DNA of 64,000 nt from Brachyhypopomus gauderio (taxonomy: Eukaryota > Chordata > Actinopteri > Gymnotiformes > Hypopomidae): contig NC_135223.1 of NCBI RefSeq assembly GCF_052324685.1, positions 3,958,431-4,022,430 on the forward strand, read 5' to 3'. The notes under the pieces are model-generated. The model had not been told where the DNA came from, did not search any database, and saw only the letters and a list, made by a program, of their open reading frames with translations. Shown here in pieces: positions 26,220 through 38,400 of this stretch. The stretch's first letter is position 1, and each line of letters opens with the position of its first letter. The position numbers and the translations under genes were made by a program.

Positions 26220-27140
26220 ATTGATTTATTGAAACAAAAGCCAACAACAGTGGTGGATGTACAAAAAAATGTCAATGTCTCATTTACTTCTCGTGTGCCC
26301 TTGAGCATCAACTACAGCTGGACAACGAAGTCTCATGCTGTTCACAAGTGGACTTTTTGTCTGCTGAGTCATGCCATCCCACTCTTCTTGAAGGGCCCTC
26401 AGGTCATTGAGGTCCTGGGGTACAGAGTTACGAGCCTCTACCTGGTGACTCAGCACAGTGGCGCAAAAAGGGGGTATGCAGCGTATGCGACGCATAGGGG
26501 CGCTGCACTAGAGGGGGCGCCAAATCGATGCCAGAAAATTATTTGCCGAGTTGGTGGAGGTGGGGGGTGGAGTGTGGGGGGCGCCGATAGTATGTTTGCA
26601 TACACCTCAGAAAGTATGTAGTTGCAACCCTGACTCAGCATGTTTTCTATGGGATTCAGGTCTGGAGAAAGTGCAGGCCGCTCCATTTGAGGTACCCCTC
26701 TCCAGCAGCCGTTCCCTGGGTGACTGGATTAATGAAGTTATTCAAGTAGTATAGGCTTGTTACAAAGTGTAGGGCAGTTCTGTATTGACTAGACACACCT
26801 GCCCACACTGTAACACCAACACCACCACAGGCTTGTCTGGTGACAGCAGTGGCTGGTGCATAGCGCTCTCCTTGACGTCTCATCTTTGGTGGCCATCATT
26901 CCTGCTCAGCATTAATTAGTGAACAGCACTGAGGCCCACTGGCCCCTTGTCCAGCGTAAATACTCCCTGGGCCATGCAAGCCAATGACTGTGTCTGGCGG
27001 TGTGGTCTGGTACCCTTGATGACACCTGTGTCTGGTGGTGTGGTCTGGTACCCTTGCAGGTCGTCTAGCATGCAGACCACTCTGATGTAAATGGTATGAA
27101 ATGGTCTGACATAACGCTGATACAGCTACTCCTATGGGCA
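26220..27140 (-). mobile_element. Tc1-like element relic carrying a nested hAT
   Basis: The minus strand encodes pieces of a Tc1 transposase: [12 protein letters not shown] (26686 downward) and SHQVEARNSVPQDLNDLRAL... to VDAQGHTRSK near 26280. The two pieces are separated by a 177-bp insertion. The remaining sequence to about 27140 continues the same element with changes and deletions. A second copy lies at 37530-38260. Confidence 0.8.
26456..26632. mobile_element. hAT-like MITE, 177 bp, nested in Tc1 copy
   Basis: It begins CAGTGGCGC and ends GCAACCCTG, flanked by the perfect 8-bp duplication ACTCAGCA at 26448-26455 and 26633-26640. Removing it rejoins the two transposase pieces, proving it inserted after the host element. 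It is non-coding. Confidence 0.8.
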
Positions 27141-27839
27141 GTAGCCAATGGCTCAAATGACTCACCCGAAAGAATTTTTTTAACACTGAAAAAAACATGC
27201 AAAAATACATATTAAAGTAAATATGACAGCACAATTAGTGTGTCACACATGCCACGCTTACATTGAATTACGCTGAATGCACTTGTCCCTGCTGACCTGG
27301 TACGGTCGGATACGGAGGACATTTATGAGCCTTTTATGTTTACTTGGTTTGTCTCCTTTTGTGCCTCTGACAGTAAAAAAAAAATGGGATATGGGTACTG
27401 CACAAAAACTAATATTGGACTTGGTGTTGCCTTTCACTCTCAGCAAAAGATTGGGGTTGAGTTAGTTAGTTGTCTTTGCTCATGCTTGGAACAGACGGAG
27501 AAGTAAAAGTCGTCATACGTCCACCCCAAACCACGAGTTCAAATCTGTTGTTCTCTGGCTGTGTGGTGACTCGTGTTGAGGGTAGGATGTCTTTGATGTG
27601 TCTGACTCATTTATGGCCAGAGGATCACTTTAAAAGAAGTGAGGCATCAGACAGACGATGTGCAGAAGATCAGACTCACTCTGCATCACCATCACGCCTC
27701 ACTTCTTCGGAAACTGCGGTTAGCAGATCTCAGCTAGCTGCTGCCCAAAACGCTGATATCTCTCCGAACCGAAACGGACAGTCTCAAAATAGGCAGGTAG
27801 AGCCTCCAGTGCGCCTGTGCGTGACTTTCATTTGAAACT

Positions 27840-27895
27840 AGCCCCCCCTGGCCCCTGAAACTAGCCCCCCCCCCCCCCCCCCCCCCCCCCCCGGC
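27840..27895. repeat. poly-C tract
   Basis: A long C-homopolymer preceded by a duplicated GAAACTAGCCCCCC motif. Its length may be unreliable in the assembly. Confidence 0.85.
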
Positions 27896-28750
27896 CCCTT
27901 TAACACAGCGGACCTCTGCATTCTCAACTCCAGATATTTTCCTACAATATACGGTTATGCGCTATGGTTATGTGTTATATATGGCTATGCCTAAGTTTTC
28001 TTAGTCACGACTCCAAGTTTAAAACTAGTGAAGCTTTGTGTAAACGACTTAAATGGTGTCTACAACCTCTAGATGATGATCCCAAGTCTCACTACATCAT
28101 TCAGGTAAGGTGCGCAATTCTATACACTATCTAATGTGCAGTTCATTAACAGGAATGTGGCCAGTGTGAGACCAAACGGTTACATATTTCACTGAGTCTG
28201 TTCTGTGTTTCATTTCTCACATATTCATGAATATCACTTTGTTGAAGTTATCATTTACCTCTGGTTCATTCTTTTCTGTGAAGGACCTTACCTAGATGGG
28301 GTCATAAGATGTCTATTTTGAACGGGTATGAGTGTATATTACTTGCAGTGCTGTTCACCCGCTGTAATTGAGATAAAACATACTGCAAAATACCCCAAAA
28401 TGGCTAAGTGAAGCTATCAAAAGTGAAGACTTTTCGCAAAATTATCACTAAAAAGAATTATCCATGCTACACACAAGGGCAGATGGCAGTGTGAGGACCT
28501 CACACATCTGGTGACTTATCTGAAGAATACAGGACTCACATCAGACCTACACCTGACTACTTTTATGCACAACACATTTCAGAGTTCAGAGAAATTTGCA
28601 CACACAAGCTGAAAGAACAATTTCTAATTGCCAAGATCACATGGTGGTGCAAATCTGCCCTCACGATAAATGTTCAGTGTACAGCATGTCAGCACGTGTC
28701 CCATCTTAAATGTGTGGAGTTAAACAAACAGCCGCGTGAGACGTGGTTGT
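27896..28750. other. intergenic, no feature recognised
   Basis: AT-rich sequence between the poly-C tract and the foldback element. No coding signal was found on either strand. Confidence 0.4.
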
Positions 28751-30147
28751 ATGGCGTCAAAATAGGACCTAATGTTTTGAGAATCAAAAAACAGAATCCA
28801 TAACCAAGAAATTACGTTTTGTAATTGAGAAAACTGTCGTTAATATTGAGAGTTTAAAAAGCTGGTTTGTAAACACAATATTTGTTTTTAATAGTCTATT
28901 TTGAGTTTAATATTCTTGAAGAATCCGTTTTCGTTTTCGTTGCGCCTTTTCTCGCTTACGCTTCTCTTGGACCTGTTTTTACGGGTGGGCGGGATTTACA
29001 CAGTCATTGGCTGATGGAGTTAAGCCCCGCCCACCCATGCCATTCTACACACACACGATTACAATATACAACAGGGTAGTCGTAACTCCAAACAATCTAC
29101 TTCAGTCTATCTACTGTGGGTTACTAAAATAGATAATCGTTAAAAATAGCTGATATGAGAAAACATAAACACACATCTTGCCTGTGTTTGCCGGTGTTGT
29201 GCCGAATTCCGACTCAAACTAAGAATTACGAGAACAGTAACACACTTGATATACCGAAGTTCACCTCCGATTACGTGACCTCGCTATATTCGTTCCACGT
29301 CGTTACAGACAAACGTGCATCTTATATATCTTAATGACAACCTGACTTATTTAATTTTTAATAAAATAAAATATAAAATAGACAATTATTACCTAAATAT
29401 ATCTTATTATGTAGCTAGGACAAACCTAGAGTGCTCAGTGAAATAAGTTATAATCACAGTACTCCCGTTAATCGGGGTGGGTTCGGGTACTGTGATTATA
29501 ACTTATTTCACTGTCATTAAGATATATAAGATGCACGGTTGTCTGTAACAACGTGGAACAAAGTAATATAGCGAGGTCACGTAGTCGGAGGTGAACTTCG
29601 GTATATCAAGTGTGTTACTGTTCTCGTAATTCTTAGTTTAAGTCAGAATTCGGCACAACACCGGCAAACACAGGCAATATGTGTGTTTATGTTTTCTCAT
29701 ATCAGCTATTTTTAACGATTATCTATTTTAGTAACCCACAGTAGATAGACTGAAGTAGATTGTTGTGGAGTTACGACTACCCTGTTGTATATTGTAATCG
29801 TGTGTGTAGAATGGCATGGGTGGGCGGGGCTTAACTCCATCAGCCAATGACTGTGTAAATCCCGCCCACCCGTAAAAACAGGTCCAAAAGTCAAAAGCGA
29901 GAAACTTCTGGAGGCGAGAGCGAGACTGAGAGAAGCGTAAGCGAGAAAAGGCGCATCGAAAACGAAAACGGATTCTTCAAGAATATTAAACTCAAAATAG
30001 ACTATTGAAAACATAAATATTGTGTTTACAAACCAGCTTTTTAAACTCTCAATATTAACGACAGTTTTCTCAATTACAAAACGTAATTTCTTGGTTATGG
30101 ATTCTGTTTTTTGATTCTCAAAACATTAGGTCCTATATTGACGCCAT
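28751..30147. mobile_element. 1.4-kb foldback element (long palindrome)
   Basis: Left arm 28751-29339 is a near-complete inverted copy of right arm 29512-30147. The centre has its own inverted pair (29436-29462 with 29487-29513). The left arm has about 96 extra bases at 29340-29435 and the right arm about 45 extra bases near 29885-29930. The ends carry ATGGCGTCAA and its complement. The mirrored ORFs at 28882-29079 and 29712-30014 are the same sequence read from the two arms. It resembles a foldback/long-TIR DNA transposon. Confidence 0.85.
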
Positions 30148-30203
30148 ATGGTTGTGTTCAGTTTGTTTACAGACAGAGGTTGTTTACATTACGTTACCTT
30201 TGT

Positions 30204-30541
30204 CAGGGTTGCCAACTTTTCAAAATCACTTGGAGTGAGATTTGATTGGCGGGGGGTGTCAAATGGACACATTAATTATTATATGTTTATTGGGGGGGGG
30301 GGGGGTTCGTCAAATGGACACAATAATTATTATATGTTTATATGTTTCCTCTATGCTGCGCCTAAAGCGATCGATCACCAGCGGTTGGTGCCAGAGCGAA
30401 CTAGTAACTCATTGAATCATAGATGTAGATCAGAGATAAATAAACTAGATTTTTTTTCAGCGTGAGAAATCGCATGAATGGCGTGTGAATACAGTCAAAT
30501 ACGTGTGTCTCACGCTCATTGCATGAGAGTTGGCCACCCTC
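30204..30541. mobile_element. hAT-like MITE
   Basis: The left end CAGGGTTGCCAACTTTT is mirrored by GAGAGTTGGCCACCCT on the right. The interior includes a tandem duplication of TCAAATGGACACA...ATTATTATATG around a G-run. The 8-bp flanks are only loosely alike. It is non-coding. Confidence 0.65.
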
Positions 30542-32172
30542 CTTTTTAGTACATCTGAATTAAAACATTCATATGAGTTATAATCTACCTACTTGCAAAT
30601 AAACGTAATTTCATACCTACAAATGCTGTACACAGAACAAATAGTAAATTAAGGCTTGTCTCTTTGTTTTAAAAATAAAACAAGAAGAGTTTGTGTTTCA
30701 AAATACTGAACTAATGGATTAAACAAGTTATATAAAGCAGAGCATACAACTACTGTTTTATATATGTGACACATCTGATTATAGTTAATTAAAATAATGA
30801 TGATAATTATGTCTGAATAAGTCTGTTAGATTTATATGAACTTCTTCGAAAGCCAGTGAATTAATTAAGCGTTGAGGCGTTGGGCCATTACAATTAGCCA
30901 GTTAAGATATATTACAAATACACTTCCACAACTGCAGTGAAACATGCACCCTAAGATCCTCTACGTGAATATTCACTTGAAACGATCTAGTATGTATAGC
31001 ATTAGTGCGGCTTTTGAAAGATCGAAACAGATCATTCGGGAAAATATCCGATCTTCTCTTCTGAAACGTATGAATCATCGCACTACAGTGACACCTTGTG
31101 GCCAATAAGTGGTCAGTCCATCAACGTCCTTTAAAAAACACTGTTTTCACGATAGTGGTGTGAAATATCCCCACACCCCTATGTTTTTATTTAACAATTA
31201 AACAATGATTTGATGCCAATGCTTCTCATGTGTAATTTGTTGCATTAGAGTTAAGAGATAAGATGTGTTCAGGCAGTCATATCAGTACCATTGTCTGAAA
31301 CCAGATGGTAGATTGTTTATCATGATGTTCACCGATCGCAGCCGACATCACACCATGGATTTGAGAGCCGCACGAGTTCAGCCAGACGTTATTTTGGCAA
31401 GACCTGGATGAAGAGAACAAGTGTTTGGGCATCGCTACATCATCTGTAGCGATTTCAGAAGAACCTTTCTGTGTTGAAGGCCAGTAAAGTAGTGTCATCA
31501 AGTGTCATTCAGATGTTCACAGATTCACAGGCTTTGTTGTGAATCGGTTTTAGATTCTGAGACATCTTGGAACCACAACTCATCCACTGGTAGTGACCCA
31601 ACCACCGCGCACTTCCCCTGGACCGACCCCCAGTGAGGCTGCACACAGCAACCGAAGCAGCTGAGGGGGCAGTCCCATCAACCCCCCCCCCCCCCAACCT
31701 TAGCCCCGCCCACTGCTGATCACTAGCCCCGCCCTAGTGTGTTTCATCTGTTCCATTTTACAGTTTTTTAATAGTCCCTCACAGTCCCTTTCCCCTTTCG
31801 TTAATAAACTTTTCTTTAAGAAACTAATTAAATCTAAGCAACTCTACCCATGTTTAATTTTAACGCAGTAGTTGCAGTCAGCTCCAGAATTAATGCCACT
31901 CCTGATAAAAATGTACTGAAATGTTTTACCATGAACTTCAGTTAATGAGTCACATTTTAAAATCATGTTTTTAATCACAAACAATTTTTGTACAGTATAA
32001 TAGAAAAACACATTTATTAAAAAATCACATAGAATGGAATTCACAAATCCAATATGTTTGGCAAAATCTAAATCAAGACAGAACACGCAGTACAACAGGG
32101 ATAGAAACTGGAACACGTGTATAGGCGTTTCACAGTAATGCAATTCAAAAATCAGCTGGAGGTGGTACTAAT
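30542..32172. other. intergenic and ccr10 3' flank
   Basis: No gene is recognised. On the minus strand an AATAAA (plus-strand TTTATT at 32013-32018) about 155 bp past the receptor stop is a candidate polyadenylation signal. Short minus ORFs at 30902-31697 have no motif. A C-run lies at 31682-31695. Confidence 0.4.
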
Positions 32173-33435
32173 TTAGTCAGTGGGGTGCCAGCTCACCAGT
32201 GCGGCCTCTTTGTTGGGTTGAGGAACACCAAAGAACAATTTGGGCATGCATTGTTCTTTGCCGTTCTCCTGTGGCAAGAGGGGTGTGGTGACAGCAGTTG
32301 GGCTTTTGGGGGGTCCGTGATTGGAGGGGACAGCCGTCAGAGTTGTGGGGGGCGGTGAGGAAGGAGTGGGCAGGCTCCCGGCCTCCGACTCCGGCGTCAA
32401 ATGTGCGATGCACGCGCACACGCACCCGCCGTCCCGCAGCAACCTCAGCACGTCGTTGCGGAAGCGCACGCCCACGAGGGCATAGAGGACGGGGTTGAGG
32501 CAGCAGCGCACGTACGCCAGGCTGCGGGTCACGTCCTCGCCCAGGTGGGCGTCGCCCCACTCCTCACAGGTGCTCACAGGTGCGGACACTCGGAACGACA
32601 CCACCAGGGTGTACGGCAGCTGGAAGAGCAGGAAGAGCAGCACCAGCGCCACCATGAGACGCAGCGTCCTCTGCCTGCGCCAGCATTTGGCCCCGCCCTG
32701 CAGCAGCACGTAGCCAATGGCGCCGTAGAACACCAGCATGGCCACGCAGGGCACGCAGAAGCCCACGATCTTGGCGACGTTGGCCCACTTCTTCGCCCAG
32801 TCGCCGTCTCCATCGGTCCAGGCGTGCATGCCGCACCGCCACGCCTCGTCGCCGGGCTCCTGCTGCACGGAGGAGAAGAAGAGCTCGGGGAGGCTCAACA
32901 GCATCGAGGCCACGGCCACGCCGCCCGCGCACAGCCCGCCGTACAGCAGCATGGACGGCCGGAGCTTCTGCGCGGCCCGGGCGCGCACCACCACCAGGTA
33001 CCGGTCGGCGCTGATGCACGCCAACAGCAGCAGGCCGCTATAGGTGTTGATGGCGTGCACGCAGCGGTTCAGCTTGCACAGCCCGTTCCAGAAGAAACCG
33101 TCCCCGAAGAGCCAGTCCCCGGCGAGCGCCTCGACCGTGTAGAACGGCAGCGTCAGCAGGAGCATGAGGTCAGACAGCGCCAGGTGAAAGAGGAAGACGT
33201 CGGTCATGCAGCGCAGGCGAAGGCGGCGGTACCGGCCGAAGGTGGTGATGACCAGGCCGTTGCCGGTCACGCCGAGGAAGAAGACGACGACGAAGACGGC
33301 CACCTGGACCACCATGGTGGTGATCTCCTGCTTTTTGCTGGGGATGCACATCTCGGTCAGGCCATCCGTAGAGTTGGGGATGTCCGTGTAGTCACCGGAG
33401 TAATCGTCAATCGTGAAGGGCAGGGTGGTCAACAT
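32173..33435 (-). CDS. ccr10: C-C chemokine receptor, CCR10-like
   Basis: A 420-residue class A GPCR that would bind a CC chemokine at the cell surface and signal through Gi. Seven hydrophobic segments are visible, with the TM1 GNGLVI motif, LALSDLMLLLTLPF in TM2, the DRY box in CISADRYLVVVRA, LLFQLPYTLVV in TM6 and NPVLY in TM7. Cysteines fit the two receptor disulphides (CKLNRC with WRCGM; N-terminal EMC with STCEEW). The N-terminal DDYSGD, the LTEMC and the end ALVSWHPTD recall human CCR10 (YSGD, LPELC, LSWDN). CCR10 also shares LACISADRY. RAMP2 and FMNL1 nearby on human 17q21 support the call. The ATG at 33435 follows TTACAGGT, a possible acceptor, so a few residues may come from an upstream exon, as in mammalian CCR10. 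The reading frame also stays open upstream through the adjacent repeat. The 466-residue antisense ORF is a shadow. Confidence 0.8.
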   Translation of the reverse strand: MLTTLPFTIDDYSGDYTDIPNSTDGLTEMCIPSKKQEITTMVVQVAVFVVVFFLGVTGNGLVITTFGRYRRLRLRCMTDVFLFHLALSDLMLLLTLPFYTVEALAGDWLFGDGFFWNGLCKLNRCVHAINTYSGLLLLACISADRYLVVVRARAAQKLRPSMLLYGGLCAGGVAVASMLLSLPELFFSSVQQEPGDEAWRCGMHAWTDGDGDWAKKWANVAKIVGFCVPCVAMLVFYGAIGYVLLQGGAKCWRRQRTLRLMVALVLLFLLFQLPYTLVVSFRVSAPVSTCEEWGDAHLGEDVTRSLAYVRCCLNPVLYALVGVRFRNDVLRLLRDGGCVCACIAHLTPESEAGSLPTPSSPPPTTLTAVPSNHGPPKSPTAVTTPLLPQENGKEQCMPKLFFGVPQPNKEAALVSWHPTD

Positions 33436-33745
33436 ACCTGTAACACAGTCGTAATGGTTCAGACCCATAACACAGTCATAATTATTCAGACCCGTAACAC
33501 AGTCGTAATAATTCAAACCCTTAACACAGTCGTAATGAATCAGACCCTTAACACAGTCATAATTATTCAGACCCGTAACACAGTCGTAATGAGTCAGACC
33601 CGTAACACAGACATAATGAGGCAGACTCGTAACACAGTTGTAATTATTCAGACCTGTATCAGAGTTACAATGAGTCCGACCCATAACACAGTCATAATGA
33701 GTCAGATCCGTAACACAGTCATAATGAGTCAGACCCGTAACAATG
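33436..33745. repeat. 27-bp minisatellite at the ccr10 5' end
   Basis: About 11 copies of a 27-bp unit containing CCGTAACACAGTCGTAATGA abut the receptor ATG. Read on the gene strand, the unit is in frame and would give a nonapeptide repeat (HYDCVTGLN-like). Each unit also contains a TGTGTTACRG acceptor-like motif. Confidence 0.95.
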
Positions 33746-36700
33746 AAACAGACACTGAGATTAGTAGTAACACCCAAGGCACAATATGCTTTAGAGCATA
33801 GACAGTGATGGAATAGGTGTCACTAATGAATATTCGTGATGTCCTATTTCACCATTATTAGTGTATTCGGCCTGATGCTACAGGGCTTGGTAAGAGGTCC
33901 TTGGCCATTGTGCTGTGATGATGAAGACAACCAGCATGGTACAAATAATCTGCTAGGGGGGAACGTTATGTGCTGTAATCCTGGCCGACGACGTCAATCT
34001 AAATGCGTATCTGGAATGTATAGATGGAAATATCAGGTATGTGTTGGGGAACACCTAAATGTTGATAATTTTGGTGTTTGATTAAACTCAATTCTATTAT
34101 TGGATGTCATGGAACTGACAGCATGGTGAAAATACTGATAGAAATGTCTGTTCTCCACTATGATTCAGTCTACTACTCATTTGAACAAAATTGAAAAAGG
34201 TTGAAAAAGGTTACACTACGTTTGCATGGTATATAGTATACAGGGATCAAGGAAGAGTGTACGATGGGAAGTAAATTTAGAAAGTTTAGTTTGAATATGA
34301 AGAAGTATTTGATCATTGAATGCTGCCCTCTGTTGACCAACATAGGCAGATTGTGTGACCCTGCGTAGTTAGTAATCACCTGTAAAACTGTCCTCACTGG
34401 GGAACTTGACACCGGTTTGGATGGTAAAACCCCTGTAATCTTTCATTGCTCTGCTCAGAGAAAGAAAGAGAAGCAACTATTAATTAGTACACATGATATA
34501 GACAAGGTGATCTATGTCATGGTGGACATAGAGGTGGAACAGTCCAGACTAGTCGTCCTTGAGACAGGAATGAGTTGTCCATCACAGCAGGGAAGAAAAC
34601 TGCCAAAGCATTACCGGAGTCTTAACTATATTGAAAGGGTGACGGTGTGTATAACATCTAATCGTTGTGGGTGATACAGGTCACACCAACCATGTTCTTC
34701 TCTACCTTTCCCAAAGTAGCAGATGTTCTGATATATCTGAAGTGAGACAGTTGTCAAAGCTCTTCTGGGTAAGGTGATCTTTTGACTAGGGACATACCCA
34801 TGATGCTCTATGTTTAGAGGAGTTGAGGAGTTGTCAATTACTCTTTCAAAATTTAGTAACGTGACATAAATCTATAAATCTGATATATGCCATCTTTGTG
34901 CTGTCTAATTTGAACTGTATCCCTGCCATCATGGCTAAAATGCTTTATGTGAAGTCAATCATGAGGCTTTGTAGATTTGTGGGTCGTCACATTCTGAGTC
35001 AAAAAGAAAACTGGCAAATGGGACCAGGGAGTTTCTAACCATGTTTTAATGCTTACAGAAGGTGTCGAGGGTCTTGCCACTTCCCCTCGAGATACGTGCT
35101 AAAACCTCCACCAGGAGTTGCGAAAACAGCAGTCATGTTAACACGTGGAAGATTGCTTCAGATATCCCACCACCATGAACGATTTCATAAAATTAAACGT
35201 GTGTTAATTAAACGTGTGTGTAGGAACCCTCTTGGAGTCTCTGGTGCGCACTGGAGAGGTGAACGTGTAGGCTGAAATGGGGGGGGGGGGGGGGGGGGGG
35301 GGGTTATATGAAAGTGAAATAAGGAACAGGTGTACCAGTGGGTTAGGGGTGTGGAGTTTTCTCACACTTGTGAACACCCTTGTGAATACTTTAACAGCTA
35401 CTGGGCCCTGCCTATCCTTCTGCCCATTTCAAACGGTCTAGAACAGCCACGTATGCATGTGTGATTTATGGTTTATAACCTGAATGATTGGCAGGAGGTG
35501 AGAGGCAGAGAAAAAAACATGGTGGTGGTGGGGGTGTAGGGACAGGGCTCATGTACAGGTCACACATTACAAGGACCAGTTTCCATGTTCTCCGCCTGTT
35601 TGGGTTTCCTCTGGGGTCTCCGGTTTCATCCCCAAGTCCAAAAACATGGAGGTTAGGTAAATTGTCCTTACAAAAATTCTGATGTGTATGTGTGTAACAC
35701 TGTGTGTCTCTGCATGTCTAAAAAACAGTCGTGTGAGTGTGTGTGAAGCGATTGTGCCTGTATGCCCAGTGGTGGATGGTGCTCTTCAGACCCACAGGGG
35801 GCGGAGGTTTCAAGGTGAGCGTACGCTGTGCACAACTGGCTGCCGCTTCTCGTCGGCGTGTGACCGGATGTAAAAGGTTGTGTCTTTGTTAATTATAAAG
35901 CGAACGTGGGTATATTGAAAGGCATTCATTCATATGCATACAATTTCAATCACGTTGTAGAGGTAGGCGCACAGAGTGTTAAGAGTCTTGCCCAAAGACT
36001 CTTTTTGGTATAGCATAGAAGAGCAGGCGTTTCCGGCTCTCTGCAACTCGAAGCCTACTTAAACCACCACAAAAAGTTTCGCGGCCCACATGAAGATCAT
36101 TTAGCATCGAAACTAATTCTAGTGACATGTGTTCAAGGCTGTATTTCCTTTGTTCTGGTTTTCTCTGGTTTCTAGTTAAGAGATGTAGTGATTGTAGTGA
36201 TCGGTGGTCTAGACTCAGGACCTTTCGTTCTGAAAAACCCTCCATCCATCCATTGTCATCCGCTTATCCGGGTTCGGGTCTGAAAGACCCGGTTTTTATC
36301 TATTTATCTCCGATGAGTAAACCTTACAAACACGATAGAAGCGATCCGCTCAGCATTCTAACTAGCTTGCTATTCCACCAGCTGGCGTTGATGGTGGGTG
36401 TGACTAAACGATGCCAGACCAATCAACGAGCACGACCTGAAGAAAATGTTTTATTTTTGCAAATCATTTACATAATAACTGTCACATTTGAAGTTTGTTT
36501 TTTTGGAATATCTCTGTATATTGGAAAGTTCTTCCAGGGCCACTAGCAGGGCCACTGCTGTCCACAGGTTGAAAACCACTGGCGTACAGTGGTATAGTCA
36601 AGGTGAGGTTTGAACCGTGGTCCCCCACAGGAGAGGCCACCACACAGAACACAATCTCAAGCTTAGTCATCATGCTACTGTGTTCCTCATTTTTATCTAG

Positions 36701-37175
36701 TTCCTATATTATCAGCCAAGACTGTTTAACACATATCTGAAGTGTCTTGACAGCTTTCTAAGCTTTCACATGCAAGACCTGACAACCCACAAAATGTGTA
36801 TAATAGGAATTTAGATTTGGTTACATACTTAGGAACTTAGTAAGATTAATACTGTATTTTGCCAAATAGAACTCAAATAACTGCCCAGATGATTAGCTTT
36901 GGTGCAACGTTGATAGACACCTGTATAAACTCAATTTAGTATATATAGTGAACCTAGATAAGCTTCATGATAACTTCAACATACATAAACTGTAATTATT
37001 GGTTAGGATATCCAGAGACACTGAATTTTGGAGATGTGTCAAGGCACTGGGTGGAGTGAAGTGATAAATGATACAGCTACAAGTAGCCAAGGGAAGCTGA
37101 TGGCAAAATTCAAACCGAGGAGTTGCTTTGAACTTCATTGTGTACTGTTAATTGTGTACTTCAATGCAATCTTTA

Positions 37176-37225
<50 letters not shown>

Positions 37226-37525
37226 AGTTCTCTCTTAAAAACTTAAAGGTAAATAAAAACAAATAGCACGTTTTGCACTTTTGCTTGGTGCAGGATAAAG
37301 TGACACTTCATGGGTTTCTTTTCACACGTGAGGATCCGTCATTTATCTGTACCCTCTGAACCCTCTGTTGCGAGAGACGTAGATACAGATGTTTATACTA
37401 CAGTATGAAAAAAGGGCTTAAATTTTTATCTGGACATAAAATTGGCCCATGGGAAACTGCCGAAGTCTATATATAAGAGGTTCAGCTTGTTCTTTAATGT
37501 TTTAATAGCTACATTGCTAATACAT
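33746..37525. other. intergenic, minor repeats, no gene
   Basis: Holds a poly-G tract at 35278-35303. A fish repeat segment lies at 35575-35680 (TTTGGGTTTCCTCTGGGGTC...GTCCAAAAACATGGAGGTTA, typical of L2-linked repeats). A CATCCATCCATT...CCGCTTATCCGGGTTCGG block lies at 36240-36280 and a (CT)n tract at 37179-37222. No coding exons were recognised. Confidence 0.45.
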
Positions 37526-38290
37526 CTCATACCAGGTCATTGAGGTTTGGGGGTACAGAGTTTTGAGCTGTGGGACTGTGCAGTGTACTCTGCTGATCCC
37601 ACAGGATTCAGGGCTGGAGAAAGTGCAGGCAACACCTTTTGAGGGACCCCAGTCTCCTGCTGCCTTTCCATAAAGATGTGAACTCGATACGCTGCAGCAC
37701 TGTCCTCCATGAAGATGAAATTTGGTGTGTGTTGTTCACGCCTGTGTCTGGTGGTGTGGTCAGGTAGCCTTGCAGGTCATCTACGCAGACCACTCTGATG
37801 TAAATGGTGTGAAATGTGCCTGGAGTTGTGTGGTGTTCATCATCAATTAAGCGGTCATCAGTGTGGATGTGGACAAAGGACGTCCACTTCTATGTCTTTC
37901 AGTGACTTTTCCAGTCTCTCTGTATCTCTATAGCAACCTGCTGATGGCACACTGTGGCACAGTGGCCACTTCCGTCTGTTAACATCCTGTTTGAAGCCTC
38001 GCAATGGTGAGGTGGTGTTGATTATTTGTTAGGTTTTGTCTTAGCCCTATGATGTCAAAATGTGAACAGCACGATGAGGACTGTTTAAATACAAATTCTA
38101 ATTGAACCAGCAAATGTCTATTCATGGATCAAACACCTGTTGTGAATTTTGCCGTTAAGTTCCTTGTTAAAGAACTGCAAGTTGTTCAAAAAGTACTGAA
38201 ACGTTGAACAGTTGAACAGTCATGTGCATTCAGAAGTTTAAGTTCACCTGTAAAGGTTAGACTGCATTTTAGGTTCACCCTGAAATTTCC
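37526..38290 (-). mobile_element. Tc1-like element relic
   Basis: It shares long stretches with the copy at 26220-27140 (GGTCATTGAGG...GGGGTACAGAGTT; GGAGAAAGTGCAGG; GTCTGGTGGTGTGGTCAGGT), in the same orientation but heavily deleted. The right part up to about 38290 is the presumed N-terminal half and terminal repeat. No intact ORF. Confidence 0.7.
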
Positions 38291-38400
38291 CCTGAAAGCC
38301 AAATATCTCTACCGTTTTTTGAGTAGTGTGTCTATATTTGGTTAGCTGTTTTCCGTTATACACTTTTACACGGACTACCTCACACCGGCAGACCATAGAG

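Noticed and set aside
32401..33801. 466-residue plus-strand ORF
   Set aside because: It is the antisense shadow of the ccr10 coding exon plus its 27-bp repeat. The His/Gln/Ala-rich composition reflects GC-rich coding DNA read backwards.
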